NCBI GenBank assembly: GCA_051201605.1
Contig: CP179201.1
Span: 2,480,001-2,544,000, forward strand
Source: CABZJG01 sp902512685
Lineage (GTDB): Bacteria > Pseudomonadota > Alphaproteobacteria > Rhodobacterales > Rhodobacteraceae
Reading direction: 5' to 3'
Length of the DNA: 64,000 nt
Both the position numbers and the translations under genes were made by a program. Below the pieces are notes generated by a model, which saw nothing but the letters and a program-made list of their open reading frames with translations, was not told the DNA's origin and ran no database searches. Position 1 is the stretch's first letter. Every line of letters begins with the position of its first letter. Shown here one piece after another: positions 42,915-52,059 of the stretch.

Positions 42915-45862
42915 GCCAGCAAACCCATCGGATCAGCGGCGGTCTGATCGACAGATCAAGCACCCTCGAATTTACCTTTAACGGCAAAAAAATGCAGGGC
43001 CATCCCGGGGACACTTTGGCATCCGCGCTGCTTGCCAATGGTCAGCGTCTGGTTGGCCGCGGTTTTAAATACCACAGACCCCGGGGCATCTTTACCGCCG
43101 GATCAGAAGAGCCGAACGCCTTGGTTCAATTACGTTCGGGGGCCCATCAAGAACCCAACACCCGGGCCACTGTGACCGAATTGTTTGACGGGCTGACAGC
43201 CACCAGCCAAAACCACCGCGGTTCGCTTGAATTTGATTTTATGGCGGTGACAGATTTGCTATCTCCTTTCTTAAGTGCAGGATTTTATTATAAAACTTTC
43301 ATGTGGCCCAAGGCATTTTGGGAAAAGATTTACGAACCTATCATTCGCAGCTCAGCCGGGCTTGGCAGTCTTTCCATGCAAGAAGACCCTGATATCTACG
43401 ACAAGGGGTTTTTACATTGTGATCTTTTGGTGATCGGTTCCGGGCCTGCCGGTCTTGCGGCAGCGCTGAGCGCTGCGCGCAGCGGCGCTCAGGTCATTCT
43501 GGCTGATGAAGATTATCACGCAGGCGGCCGACTGAACGCAGAGACCTATGACATTGACGGCATCTCTGGCAGTGATTGGGCGGCGCAAACGCTGGCCGAA
43601 TTAAGCGCGATGGACAATGTGCGTGTGATGGTTCGCACAACGGTTTACGGCGCCTATGATCATGGTGTGTTTGGCGCGCTTGAGCGCTGCACAGATCATT
43701 TGGCAAGCTCGGATGGAAAGCCGCGGCAAGTTTTGTGGCGGATTTATTCGAAACGCTCCTTGCTGAGCGCAGGCGCAACCGAGCGGCCCATTGCCTTTGG
43801 CAACAATGACCGGCCGGGCATTATGCTGGCGGGCGCTGTGCGCACCTATGTTAACCGCTATGGGGTGAGCCCCGGCAAACAGGTTGCCATCTTTACCAAT
43901 AATGACGACGGTTGGCGCACCGCGACAGATTTGGCAGCCAAAGGGGTGGATATCAGCGCAGTGATAGATGCGCGCGATATTGAGCCGCCCGCCTCTGTTC
44001 ACGGCGCAGCTGTCTATATGGGCAGCAGCGTTGTCGACACCGCAGGCCGCAAAGGGCTGCGCGCGATCACTTTGGCTTCGGGCGAGCGCCTAGAGGCCGA
44101 CTGTCTGGCAGTATCGGGCGGCTGGAACCCGAATGTGCATCTGACTTGCCATCAACGCGGAAAACCGCAATGGCGCAATGAGATCAACGCCTTTGTTCCT
44201 GGGGGCACATTGCCGGCAGGTATGCGTGTGGCAGGCGCCGCCAATGGGGCCCTGTCCTTGGGGGCAGCGCTGCGGGACGGCACCGATTGCGCGACCAGCA
44301 TTATGGCCGATCTGGGCTTTAAAAGCAAAGCCTCCAAAGCGCCTACTGCCAGCGATGAAGCCCACGCCAGCAGCGCGTATTGGCATGTACCCGAAAGCCG
44401 GCCGCGCGCATGGCTGGATATGCAAAATGATGTCACCGTCAAGGACATCAAGCAATCCTACAAAGAGGGCTTTCGCTCAGTTGAGCACCTTAAGCGGTAC
44501 ACCACCTTGGGCATGGCCACAGATCAGGGCAAAACTTCCAACATTCCAGCCCTGGCCATTATGGCCGAATGCACCGGAAAAACCATTCCCGAAACCGGAA
44601 CGACAATCTTTCGCCCCCCCTATACGCCTATTCCAATGGGCGCTTTGGCGGGCCGCGCACGCGGCAAAGATTTTCGCCCTTACCGTCTGACCCCAAGCCA
44701 TAAATGGGCCGAAAACAATGGGGCAACCTTTGTGGAAACCGGCAATTGGCTGCGGGCACAATGGTTTGCGCGACCCGGCGAAAAAGGCTGGCGTGACAGC
44801 GTCGACCGTGAGGTCGAAATGACCCGCGCCTCGGTTGGTATTTGCGATGTGACCACGCTCGGTAAAATTGACATTCAAGGCAAAGATGCCGCCGAATTCC
44901 TCAATCATGTCTATACCAATGCGTTTTTGAAATTGCCGGTCGGCAAAGTGCGCTATGGGTTGATGCTGCGAGAAGACGGCATTGCCTATGATGATGGCAC
45001 CACCGCGCGGCTTGGTGAAAACCACTTTGTGATGACCACCACCACTGCCAATGCCGTGCTGGTATTCCGCCGTCTTGAATTTGCCCGCCAATGCCTGTGG
45101 CCGGGGCTTGATGTGCATCTAATATCGACCACGGATGGGTGGGCGCAGTTTGCCGTGGCCGGGCCCAATTCGCGCAACCTTTTAAGTAAGGTTATCGATG
45201 CCCCGTTTGATCTATCCAATGATGCCTTTCCTTTTATGGCGTGCAGCGAGTTGACCATTTGCGGCGGCACGCCTGCGCGGCTTTTTAGGATCTCTTTCTC
45301 GGGCGAGATGGCTTATGAAATTGCCGTGCCCGCACGCTTTGGCAATGCCATGATGGGCATGCTAATAGAGGCGGGTAAAGAATACGATGCCGTCCCCTAT
45401 GGCACCGAGGCCTTGGGCGTGATGCGCATTGAAAAAGGCCATGCTGCCGGCAATGAGCTCAATGGCCAAACCACCGCCCTGAACTTGGGGCTTGGCGGAT
45501 TTGTCAGCAAGAAAAAGGACTGTATCGGCAAAACCCTGTCACAGCGCCCCGAGCTAAACCGCGATGACGCCATCCGTCTTGTGGGCTTTAAACCGGTGGA
45601 TCATAGCCAGCCGCTGCTTGCCGGATCACATTTCATCACCAAAGGCGACACAGCCAATATGGCCAATGATCAAGGCTGGATGACATCGGTCGCCTATTCC
45701 CCCACATTCGGGCATTCCATCGGGCTTGGATTTATCAAGCGCGGCCATGAGCGCAAGGGCGAGATCATAAGAGTGGTCAACCCGGCGCGTAATATCGAGG
45801 TGGAGGCCGAAATTGTTTCGCCGCATTTCTATGATCCCGAAGGAGGGCTGCAACGTGGCTGA
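42911..45862 (+). CDS. mgdC: N-methylglutamate dehydrogenase, sarcosine oxidase alpha-like subunit
   Basis: A 983-residue subunit with domains in the expected order. An N-terminal ferredoxin-like domain is at about 15-100 (LEFTFNGKKMQGHPGDTLASALL, FKYHRPRGI). An NAD-binding FAD/NAD fold follows from about 175 (DLLVIGSGPAGLAAALSAARSGAQVILADED), with a second nucleotide-binding part. The C-terminal GcvT tetrahydrofolate domain runs from about 600 (SVGICDVTTLGKIDIQGKDAAEFLNHVYTNAF ... PYGTEALGVMRIEKGH). It takes the methyl group as methylene-THF and transfers electrons. The stop overlaps mgdD. Confidence 0.92.
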   Translation: MSQQTHRISGGLIDRSSTLEFTFNGKKMQGHPGDTLASALLANGQRLVGRGFKYHRPRGIFTAGSEEPNALVQLRSGAHQEPNTRATVTELFDGLTATSQNHRGSLEFDFMAVTDLLSPFLSAGFYYKTFMWPKAFWEKIYEPIIRSSAGLGSLSMQEDPDIYDKGFLHCDLLVIGSGPAGLAAALSAARSGAQVILADEDYHAGGRLNAETYDIDGISGSDWAAQTLAELSAMDNVRVMVRTTVYGAYDHGVFGALERCTDHLASSDGKPRQVLWRIYSKRSLLSAGATERPIAFGNNDRPGIMLAGAVRTYVNRYGVSPGKQVAIFTNNDDGWRTATDLAAKGVDISAVIDARDIEPPASVHGAAVYMGSSVVDTAGRKGLRAITLASGERLEADCLAVSGGWNPNVHLTCHQRGKPQWRNEINAFVPGGTLPAGMRVAGAANGALSLGAALRDGTDCATSIMADLGFKSKASKAPTASDEAHASSAYWHVPESRPRAWLDMQNDVTVKDIKQSYKEGFRSVEHLKRYTTLGMATDQGKTSNIPALAIMAECTGKTIPETGTTIFRPPYTPIPMGALAGRARGKDFRPYRLTPSHKWAENNGATFVETGNWLRAQWFARPGEKGWRDSVDREVEMTRASVGICDVTTLGKIDIQGKDAAEFLNHVYTNAFLKLPVGKVRYGLMLREDGIAYDDGTTARLGENHFVMTTTTANAVLVFRRLEFARQCLWPGLDVHLISTTDGWAQFAVAGPNSRNLLSKVIDAPFDLSNDAFPFMACSELTICGGTPARLFRISFSGEMAYEIAVPARFGNAMMGMLIEAGKEYDAVPYGTEALGVMRIEKGHAAGNELNGQTTALNLGLGGFVSKKKDCIGKTLSQRPELNRDDAIRLVGFKPVDHSQPLLAGSHFITKGDTANMANDQGWMTSVAYSPTFGHSIGLGFIKRGHERKGEIIRVVNPARNIEVEAEIVSPHFYDPEGGLQRG

Positions 45863-46430
45863 TTTCACTTTAACCGCAGAGCCATTTCTGGGGCGTTTCG
45901 AGCAGCACTATGACGATGTCACACTGCGCGAAATATACGATGTTGCTGTTGTTTCTGCCGCCATCCCTTTGCGCAAACTGACCGCCGCCAAAAAAGCCGT
46001 GAGCGCCGCTTTTGGTGTGGATTTGCCCGAGGTGGGCATGTCCGCACTCTCGCAAGACAGCGATATGAGGATTTTGCGCTTGGGCAATGATCAGGCCTTC
46101 GTTATTTTTCCGCGCGCGCAGCACGATACCGGCGCCGAGCCGCATGTTGCTGATCTTCTGGGCGACGTGTTCTACACCACTGATCAAAGTGATGTCTGGG
46201 TTACATTAGAGATTGCCGGCACTGGTGTACGGCGCGCCCTTGAACGGATTTGCCCGCTAAACATTGCCCCAGACGCCTTTGGTATTGGCGCAACTGCGCG
46301 CACCTCGATGGAGCATCTTGGCACAATCATAATCCGAAACGGCGAAGATAGCTTTTTGCTCATGTCAGCCAGTTCCTCAGCCCATTCATTTTTGCATGCG
46401 ATTGAGACGTCGATCGCGAACACAGCCTAG
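45855..46430 (+). CDS. mgdD: N-methylglutamate dehydrogenase, sarcosine oxidase gamma-like subunit
   Basis: A 191-residue SoxG-family subunit from a GTG at 45855, preceded by an ideal AGGAGGG; the frame upstream is the mgdC tail. It overlaps mgdC by 8 bases. The sequence (VADFTLTAEPFLGRFEQ ... TDQSDVWVTLEIAGTGVRRALERICPLNIAPDAFGIGATARTSMEHLGTIIIRNGEDSFLLM) matches the GcvT-like fold of gamma subunits, which complete the methylene-THF channel of the heterotetramer. Confidence 0.9.
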   Translation: MADFTLTAEPFLGRFEQHYDDVTLREIYDVAVVSAAIPLRKLTAAKKAVSAAFGVDLPEVGMSALSQDSDMRILRLGNDQAFVIFPRAQHDTGAEPHVADLLGDVFYTTDQSDVWVTLEIAGTGVRRALERICPLNIAPDAFGIGATARTSMEHLGTIIIRNGEDSFLLMSASSSAHSFLHAIETSIANTA

Positions 46431-46438
46431 GCCCCTGA

Positions 46439-46468
46439 GCGTTTGGCAGAAGTCTTTACGCCAAACGC
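46439..46468 (+). promoter_or_regulatory. Inverted repeat ahead of the AraC/GlxA regulator gene
   Basis: GCGTTTGGC (46439-46447) and GCCAAACGC (46460-46468) are a perfect 9-bp inverted repeat with a 12-base spacer, between the mgdD stop (46430) and the ribosome site of the regulator (GGAGA near 46479). No T-run follows. It may be a regulator-binding site or an mRNA stem-loop that separates mgdD from the regulator gene. Confidence 0.55.
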
Positions 46469-46490
46469 CCAAACTGATGGAGAATGCACG

Positions 46491-47483
46491 ATGTATTTCG
46501 AAACACTTGATCGCAGCTCTGATCTGACCAACGGGGCGTTAAATGCAACTCGCAGCCTGACCAAAGAGTTTGTTTTTCTAAGCCAAGACGCGTCGGTCAG
46601 CTTTGTTACCGAGAGCTGTATAGAGGTTTTGCGCACAGCTAACCATCTGATTGGAGATGATAAATATAGCTGGTCCCATCATATTGGCATCCCGAAAGAA
46701 ATCGATAATTCGCTGTGCGGTCCGCATCAGACATTTGTTTTGGTTGGCGGAACCCATGCGCCCTGGATGATCACACCGGACCAACTAAGCCGGATCAAAC
46801 CGGCGATACGCAATGCCGCGCGGGTAGGCGTTATTGGGGCAGGCGTTTTTGCGCTATTGGCGGCCGGCGTTTTGAAAACACAGCGCGCGGCGGTGCATCC
46901 ACAATTTCATGCCAGCGTGCGCGAAAGTGGATATCTAGCAGATTTTGATGAAGCAACCACCTGTCACCATAAAACCTTAAGCAGCGCCATCAGTTCAGTG
47001 GCTGCGATTGCCATGTTGGTTGAATTGATCGGAGCGCGCGAGGGCGGTTATACAGAAAATGCTTTGCGCGAACATCTTGGATTGGTTGCGCCTGCGGAAA
47101 AAGCCCAATCAAAAGAACATTGGCGCTATAATCGTCTTGCCGAAGGGAACCGGGTGGTCTGCGAAGCCTTGGATATCATGCTGGACCATCTAGAAGACAC
47201 GCTCACAGTGGCTCAAGTCGCAAAAATCATGGGCGTATCTGCACGGCGACTTGAACGCAGTTTTGGCGATAAGCTGGGCCGCTCGCCGCTGTGTGTCTAT
47301 CGTGATCTGCGGCTTGAACGCGCGCATGCTTTGCTAGAGCAGACCGCCCTGCCAATATCGGAAATTTCGCTCGCCTGCGGATTTTCGACACCATCGCTTT
47401 TGTCAAAATGGTATCGTCAGAAATTTGGCGTGCTTCCTGCCCATACGCGCAAGGCTACTTTTATTGGGAAATATGCCGCATAG
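46491..47483 (+). CDS. AraC/GlxA-family transcriptional regulator
   Basis: A 330-residue regulator from the ATG at 46491, after TGGAGA; an in-frame TTG at 46443 is rejected because it falls inside the inverted repeat. The N-terminal DJ-1/PfpI-like domain is diverged, with GVIGAGVFALLAAGVLKTQRAAVHPQF where others have the T-x-H-W signature. The AraC domain is near 230-320 (DTLTVAQVAKIMGVSARRLERSFGDKLGRSPLCVYRDLRLERA ... ISEISLACGFSTPSLLSKWYRQKFG). It lies at the end of mgdABCD and converges on tmm, so it probably regulates methylamine or TMA genes. Confidence 0.92.
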   Translation: MYFETLDRSSDLTNGALNATRSLTKEFVFLSQDASVSFVTESCIEVLRTANHLIGDDKYSWSHHIGIPKEIDNSLCGPHQTFVLVGGTHAPWMITPDQLSRIKPAIRNAARVGVIGAGVFALLAAGVLKTQRAAVHPQFHASVRESGYLADFDEATTCHHKTLSSAISSVAAIAMLVELIGAREGGYTENALREHLGLVAPAEKAQSKEHWRYNRLAEGNRVVCEALDIMLDHLEDTLTVAQVAKIMGVSARRLERSFGDKLGRSPLCVYRDLRLERAHALLEQTALPISEISLACGFSTPSLLSKWYRQKFGVLPAHTRKATFIGKYAA

Positions 47484-47490
47484 GTTAATC

Positions 47491-47517
47491 AGGGCAGGAT
47501 TGTTTTAACCCTGCCCT
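47491..47517. terminator. Hairpin between convergent regulator gene and tmm
   Basis: AGGGCAGG (47491-47498) pairs with CCTGCCCT (47510-47517) over an 11-base loop in the 48-base gap between convergent stop codons. There is no long T-run on either side, so termination efficiency is uncertain; placement supports a shared terminator. Confidence 0.5.
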
Positions 47518-47531
47518 TACAATCTATCGGC

Positions 47532-48875
47532 CTAGTTTTGCAAATACACCTCTAGCGTATCATCCAGCGCGTCTTTCCAAGGGGTATGATGCACTGGAGC
47601 CATTGTGCCGGTGATCACCGATTTGAAGGCATTGTTACGGAATTCCATGATCGCGTCTGACTTGTGCTGCTTCCACTGATAAAATGCTTCACAAGCACCA
47701 TCTACATCAAAACTTGGATAATCCGTTTCGTCGATCAACTCCTGCACGTAATCGCCCTGATAGCGAATACAGTATTTTCCATCCGCGCTAACTTCTTCAC
47801 GGGTTACGCGTTCTTCTACATCGGCCGACATCTCGGCCTTGTCGGCAGGAAGGGCAATCTTACCCATCATCACGTCCCGCGCCCACCAGGCTTGAGCATC
47901 AAACATATTAAAGGTGAACCACTGGTCCTGCATCCCGAGGTAAAAAACCTTTGGGTTATCTATCCAAGCGACGCCTTTATATAACTTGGAGGTTGCAAGG
48001 CGGTTTGTGGTCTTAAGCCGAAGATCATCGGGAAGGAACGGGAAATGATGCCTATAGCCTGTGCAAAGGATGATTGCATCAACCTCTTTTTGACTGCCGT
48101 CTTTGAAATAGGCCGTTTTTCCATCAACTTTCAGTAGCGCCGGTACTTCTTGCCAATTGTCTGGCCACTCAAAGCCCATGGGCGCGGTGCGGTGCGCAAC
48201 AGTAATCGACTTGCATCCGTATTTCCAGCATTGCGAGCCAATATCTTCGGCCGAATAGCTGGTGCCAAGGATCAATAGATCCTTATTAACAAATTCGCGT
48301 GCATCGCGAAAATCATGGGCATGCAATATGCGCCCATTAAAACTTTCAAAACCTTCGTAATAGGGCACATTGGGGGTGGAAAAATGGCCGCTTGCCACCA
48401 CCACATGATCAAAGTCTTCGCTATAGCTGCTGTCCGCATTATAATCATGCACCGTGACCGTGAACTTTGCGCTTTCTGGATCGTAATTGACCCAGCGCAC
48501 CGCAGTTGAAAACCGGATCCATTTACGCACATCCGCTTTTGCGACACGCCCTTCAATATAATCAAACAGGACCGCGCGCGGGGGATACGAGGCGATCTGA
48601 CGCCCGAAATGTTCCTCAAAGGAATAATCAGCAAACTCAAGCCCCTCTTTGGGGCCATTGGACCATAGATAACGGTACATCGAAGCATGGTTTGGCTCGC
48701 CATTTTCATCAACCCCAGTGCGCCAGTCATAATTCCACAAACCACCCCAATTTGATTGCTTTTCAAAACAGATAACTTCTGGAATATCCGCGCCCTGTGA
48801 GGCAGCAGATTGAAACGCTCTGAGCTGCGCTAGCCCTGACGGCCCTGCACCAATAACAGCCACTCTTTTATGCAT
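47532..48875 (-). CDS. tmm: Trimethylamine monooxygenase (flavin-containing monooxygenase)
   Basis: A 447-residue FMO from the ATG at 48875, with GGGAGA just upstream; homology starts there. The FAD motif is VAVIGAGPSGLAQLRAF, the FMO signature FxGxxxHxxxF is FNGRILHAHDFRD, and the NADPH loop is LLILGTSYSAEDIGSQ. Length and the CFEKQSNWGGLWNYDW segment match bacterial Tmm, which oxidises trimethylamine to TMAO with NADPH and oxygen. Its product feeds Tdm encoded at 20801. It lies between mgdABCD with its regulator and the second ammonium transporter, from which it is divergent. Other FMO substrates such as dimethylsulfide are known side reactions. Confidence 0.93.
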   Translation of the reverse strand: MHKRVAVIGAGPSGLAQLRAFQSAASQGADIPEVICFEKQSNWGGLWNYDWRTGVDENGEPNHASMYRYLWSNGPKEGLEFADYSFEEHFGRQIASYPPRAVLFDYIEGRVAKADVRKWIRFSTAVRWVNYDPESAKFTVTVHDYNADSSYSEDFDHVVVASGHFSTPNVPYYEGFESFNGRILHAHDFRDAREFVNKDLLILGTSYSAEDIGSQCWKYGCKSITVAHRTAPMGFEWPDNWQEVPALLKVDGKTAYFKDGSQKEVDAIILCTGYRHHFPFLPDDLRLKTTNRLATSKLYKGVAWIDNPKVFYLGMQDQWFTFNMFDAQAWWARDVMMGKIALPADKAEMSADVEERVTREEVSADGKYCIRYQGDYVQELIDETDYPSFDVDGACEAFYQWKQHKSDAIMEFRNNAFKSVITGTMAPVHHTPWKDALDDTLEVYLQN

Positions 48876-49281
48876 GATTTTCTCCCATTGATCCGGACAT
48901 TTTTTTGCCCTTTGTATCAAACTATTTGGAAGTGCTTTTTGATTTCAGTCAATCATTTATTAGGAAAAATAAGTGCTCTCGAACCAATACTAGACGAAAA
49001 ACGATTGGAAAAAAGCCAATTTTATACCAATTTATGTTTTAAAGTGTATTTTTTTATATTTTTCTCTTTTAGATATATTTACCTCAGGCTACAATCGGTT
49101 AGCCTCGGATTTTCATAAAATCTAAGTAATTATTTTAATCTTCGCAGTATCCTTATAGACCAAATTCGGTCCAATTATTCTTTCTGACACGTTTTCCTTT
49201 GCATGAAAAAATAAAACATGCTCTGCTAGAAATAGCACTTAAATTGTGCCAACAAAAAAACAAACTTGGAGGACCCACATA
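48876..49281. promoter_or_regulatory. Divergent tmm/ammonium-transporter promoter region
   Basis: A strongly AT-rich 406-base gap with no coding sequence I can support. The heptamer AAGTGCT occurs at 48930-48936 and 48971-48977 (41 bases apart, about four helical turns) and in inverted form, AGCACTT, at 49234-49240. An inverted repeat ATTGG-N7-CCAAT lies near 49003-49022. These are plausible sites for a GlxA/AraC-type regulator of tmm, seen only as patterns. I found no NtrC site or sigma-54 promoter. Confidence 0.5.
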
Positions 49282-50670
49282 GTGGAAGAACAAATCGCAG
49301 AGCTGGCCGCTCAGGTGGCAGCGCTACAGGCGAGCGCGGGTGTGACAAACACCATGTTTGCCGAAACTTACTATTACTTGACCATCCCCCTGATGATCAT
49401 CATCCATGCCGGGTTTCTGGCATATGAAATGGGCGCATCGCGGATGAAGAATGTTTTATCTTCGGGCGTTAAAAATATTCTGGCTTTTGCCTTCATGATC
49501 CCAACGTTCTACTTCTTTGGTTGGTGGGTCTATTGGGCCTTTCCCACAGGCATAACACTTTCGGCTGGCGCAGCTGGAATATCCGGCGCCGAATATGCAT
49601 CATCGATTGCATTTGGCTGGGGTGAAAGCGCTCAGTATATGGGTCCAAATATTGCGGATCAGGCATCCGGTGTCTTCTTTGGCGCATTTGCTCTTTTTGC
49701 CTGTACGACTGCATCCATTATGTCGGGCGCTGTGATTGAACGGATCCAAACAGTCGGCTTTACGATTTTGGCGATTGTTCTTGGCTCGTTTGCATGGGTT
49801 GTCGCGGCGGCCTGGGGCTGGCACGCAGATGGCTGGATGGTCACTATGTTTGGCCTTCACGATTTTGGCGCTGCAGGACTTGTCCACGCGGTTGCCGGCT
49901 TCTTTGCGCTTGGCGTATTGGTCAATCTTGGACCACGGATCGGCAAATTCAACGCGGACGGCACTGCCAATCATATCGGTGGGCACAATATGCCATTGAC
50001 CGTCACTGGCTTGATGCTGATTATCGTCGGCTTCTGGGGTTTCTTGATGGCTTGTGTGATTGTACCGGGCGAAAGCTGGTCATGGTTTGCCGATAAAGGT
50101 GCCACCATCTACGGCACGCCAATCACGCTATCAGCGCTTGCCTTTAACATCTTGATGGGCATTGCGGGCGGTATCATTGGCGCTTGGATCTACACAAAAG
50201 ATCCATTCTGGATGATGTCTGGTGCGCTTGCAGGGATTATCTCTGTCGCCTCAGGTCTGGATATCTACTTCCCAGGCTTGGCCTTTATCATTGCCTTTGG
50301 TGCGGGTGTCATTTTGCAGCCCTGTGCTGTCTGGCTTGAGAAACGCGGCATTGATGATGCGGTTGGCGCAGTCACTGTGCACGGCACCATTGGTCTGTAT
50401 GGATTGATTGCGTTGGGTGTTTTTGCATCGGGCTACCCTGCTCTTCAGGGCGAAGGTGTCGCAACAGTTAGCCTTGTAGGTCAGATTGTCGGCGCAATTG
50501 TCTTCTTCCTACTCGGCTTTGTGCCTGGCTATGTTGTCTCATTCATCTTGAATGCGATGGGCATGCTGCGCACACCTGAGGCGGCTGAAAAAGCAGGTCT
50601 TGATCCAACCAAAGTTCCTGCTCAGGCTTATCCAGAAGGCATTTCAACCTCACCTGCGGCAAGCAGTTAA
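49282..50670 (+). CDS. Ammonium/methylammonium transporter Amt (second copy)
   Basis: A 462-residue Amt family channel beginning at GTG 49282, eight bases after GGAGGA. It opens with a short helical stretch (VEEQIAELAAQVAALQASAG) before the first membrane segment, unlike the copy at 17583. Pore histidines are kept in GAAGLVHAVAGFFALGVL and AVTVHGTIGLYGLIALGV. The sequence is distant from the first copy and about 70 residues longer. Its place between tmm and mgsABC-gmaS, with no glnK, suggests it carries methylammonium or recaptures ammonium from amine breakdown. Confidence 0.92.
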   Translation: MEEQIAELAAQVAALQASAGVTNTMFAETYYYLTIPLMIIIHAGFLAYEMGASRMKNVLSSGVKNILAFAFMIPTFYFFGWWVYWAFPTGITLSAGAAGISGAEYASSIAFGWGESAQYMGPNIADQASGVFFGAFALFACTTASIMSGAVIERIQTVGFTILAIVLGSFAWVVAAAWGWHADGWMVTMFGLHDFGAAGLVHAVAGFFALGVLVNLGPRIGKFNADGTANHIGGHNMPLTVTGLMLIIVGFWGFLMACVIVPGESWSWFADKGATIYGTPITLSALAFNILMGIAGGIIGAWIYTKDPFWMMSGALAGIISVASGLDIYFPGLAFIIAFGAGVILQPCAVWLEKRGIDDAVGAVTVHGTIGLYGLIALGVFASGYPALQGEGVATVSLVGQIVGAIVFFLLGFVPGYVVSFILNAMGMLRTPEAAEKAGLDPTKVPAQAYPEGISTSPAASS

Positions 50671-50695
50671 TCTAAACTTATAAAGGAGAACTGAT

Positions 50696-50869
50696 ATGGG
50701 ATTTCCATATGATACCGCAGATTGGGCCGTTGTTGATGGCGCCATGTTCATGGGGTGGGGCGGCTCTGCGCCGGGCATCTATACCCTGATCGCAGCGATC
50801 ATCTGTGCCGCTGTGCTTTGGATGGGCAACAGCTCTGAAAAAGCCAAATATGAGGATGCTGAAAAGTAA
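50696..50869 (+). CDS. Small single-span membrane protein, 57 aa, following the second Amt gene
   Basis: A 57-residue protein starting at ATG 50696, six bases after AAAGGAGAA, and ending before a clear hairpin. The N-terminal half is MGFPYDTADWAVVDGAMFMG, followed by one hydrophobic helix (GIYTLIAAIICAAVLWMG) and a charged tail (NSSEKAKYEDAEK). It is only 25 bases from the transporter stop. I know no characterised family; a small Amt-associated subunit or regulator is the simplest guess. Ribosome site, spacing and terminator support it as a true gene. Confidence 0.75.
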   Translation: MGFPYDTADWAVVDGAMFMGWGGSAPGIYTLIAAIICAAVLWMGNSSEKAKYEDAEK

Positions 50870-50882
50870 TCCATTTGCAAAG

Positions 50883-50918
50883 GGGGCTGGGCCAGATGCG
50901 GCCCAGCCCCTTACTCTT
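50883..50918 (+). terminator. Terminator after the second Amt operon
   Basis: GGGGCTGGGCC (50883-50893) pairs perfectly with GGCCCAGCCCC (50900-50910) around a 6-base loop, 13 bases after the small gene's stop. The following TTACTCTT is only moderately T-rich, but the 11-bp GC-rich stem is strong. Confidence 0.8.
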
Positions 50919-51162
50919 GCCCAGCCAAGAGCCTTTATGCGTAGATAGGGTTTTGTTTAAACCTAGTCTCCTCTTTCTAAAAATGATGATCCGATCAATT
51001 CTGCGCCGCAAATAGCGTGCAATGTTGAAGAATTGACACCAAAAAATCACTCCACATGGCCTTAAGATTTTTAACTTTAGGAAACATTGTTTCTTATCGG
51101 TTGAATTGCAGCAGCTCTAATGCTAGCCTTCGAATCGTTGTAAACGCGAAAGGACAGCGCTT

Positions 51163-52059
51163 ATGTGCGGTATTGTAGGTCTCTTCCTAAAGGACCCATC
51201 GCTTGAGCCCGATTTGGGCAAAATGCTCAGTGATATGTTGATCACCATGAGTGATCGCGGCCCCGATAGCGCAGGCATTGCGATCTATGGGCAAGAGACG
51301 CAAAATCGCGCCAAACTCACCCTGCAGTCAGAAATGCCCGCGCGGGACTTCACCACTTTGGCCAAGGACCTTGGTGCAGAGCTTGCTCTAGATGTCACCC
51401 TAGCGGTCAATGACACCCATGCGGTTTTAGAGCTGGATGAAAACCTGCTTGCAAAAGCCCGCGCAAAGCTGCAGCACCTGCGCCCCGATGTGCGGATCAT
51501 GAGCGCCGGCGACACGATAGAGATTTACAAAGAAGTTGGTCTTCCGGCAGAGGTTGCAAACCGCTTTGGGCTGCAAAATATGTCCGGCACTCACGGCATC
51601 GGGCACACACGTATGGCCACGGAAAGCGCAGTGACCACCATGGGCGCGCACCCCTTCAATACTGGGCCGGATCAATGTCTGGTCCACAATGGCTCGCTGT
51701 CCAATCACAACTCCTTGCGCCGAAAATTGCGCCGCGAAGGCATGGCGTTTGAAACCGATAATGATACCGAGGTTGGCGCGGCTTACCTTACCTGGAAAAT
51801 GCAGACCGGCAGCACCTTGGGCGAAGCCCTGCAAAGCGGGCTTGAAGACCTTGACGGGTTTTACACCTTTGTGGTGGGCACCAAAGACGGCTTTGGCGTG
51901 CTGCGCGATCCAATTGCCTGCAAACCCGCCGTTCTGGCCGAAACCGATGAGTATGTGGCCTTTGGATCGGAATATCGCGCCTTGGTCAATTTGCCCAACA
52001 TCGAAGCGGCCCGGGTCTGGGAACCCGAGCCTGCAACCGTATATTTTTGGAACCACTGA
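51163..52059 (+). CDS. mgsA: N-methylglutamate synthase, glutamine amidotransferase subunit
   Basis: A 298-residue class II amidotransferase with Cys2 as nucleophile (MCGIVGLFLKD), DRGPDSAGIAIYGQE, GTHGIGHTRMATES, PDQCLVHNGSLSNHNSL and DNDTEVGAAYL. In N-methylglutamate synthase this subunit handles gamma-glutamylmethylamide. The start follows AAAGGACAG. A 244-base AT-rich gap after the upstream terminator probably holds the promoter of mgsABC-gmaS. The stop overlaps mgsB (TGATG). Confidence 0.93.
   Translation: MCGIVGLFLKDPSLEPDLGKMLSDMLITMSDRGPDSAGIAIYGQETQNRAKLTLQSEMPARDFTTLAKDLGAELALDVTLAVNDTHAVLELDENLLAKARAKLQHLRPDVRIMSAGDTIEIYKEVGLPAEVANRFGLQNMSGTHGIGHTRMATESAVTTMGAHPFNTGPDQCLVHNGSLSNHNSLRRKLRREGMAFETDNDTEVGAAYLTWKMQTGSTLGEALQSGLEDLDGFYTFVVGTKDGFGVLRDPIACKPAVLAETDEYVAFGSEYRALVNLPNIEAARVWEPEPATVYFWNH

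Noticed and set aside
49188..49208. Possible sigma-54 promoter (TGACAC then TTGCAT) upstream of the second Amt gene
   Set aside because: The two elements are eight bases apart rather than five and the -24 element is imperfect; NtrC in this organism lacks the sigma-54 contact loop.
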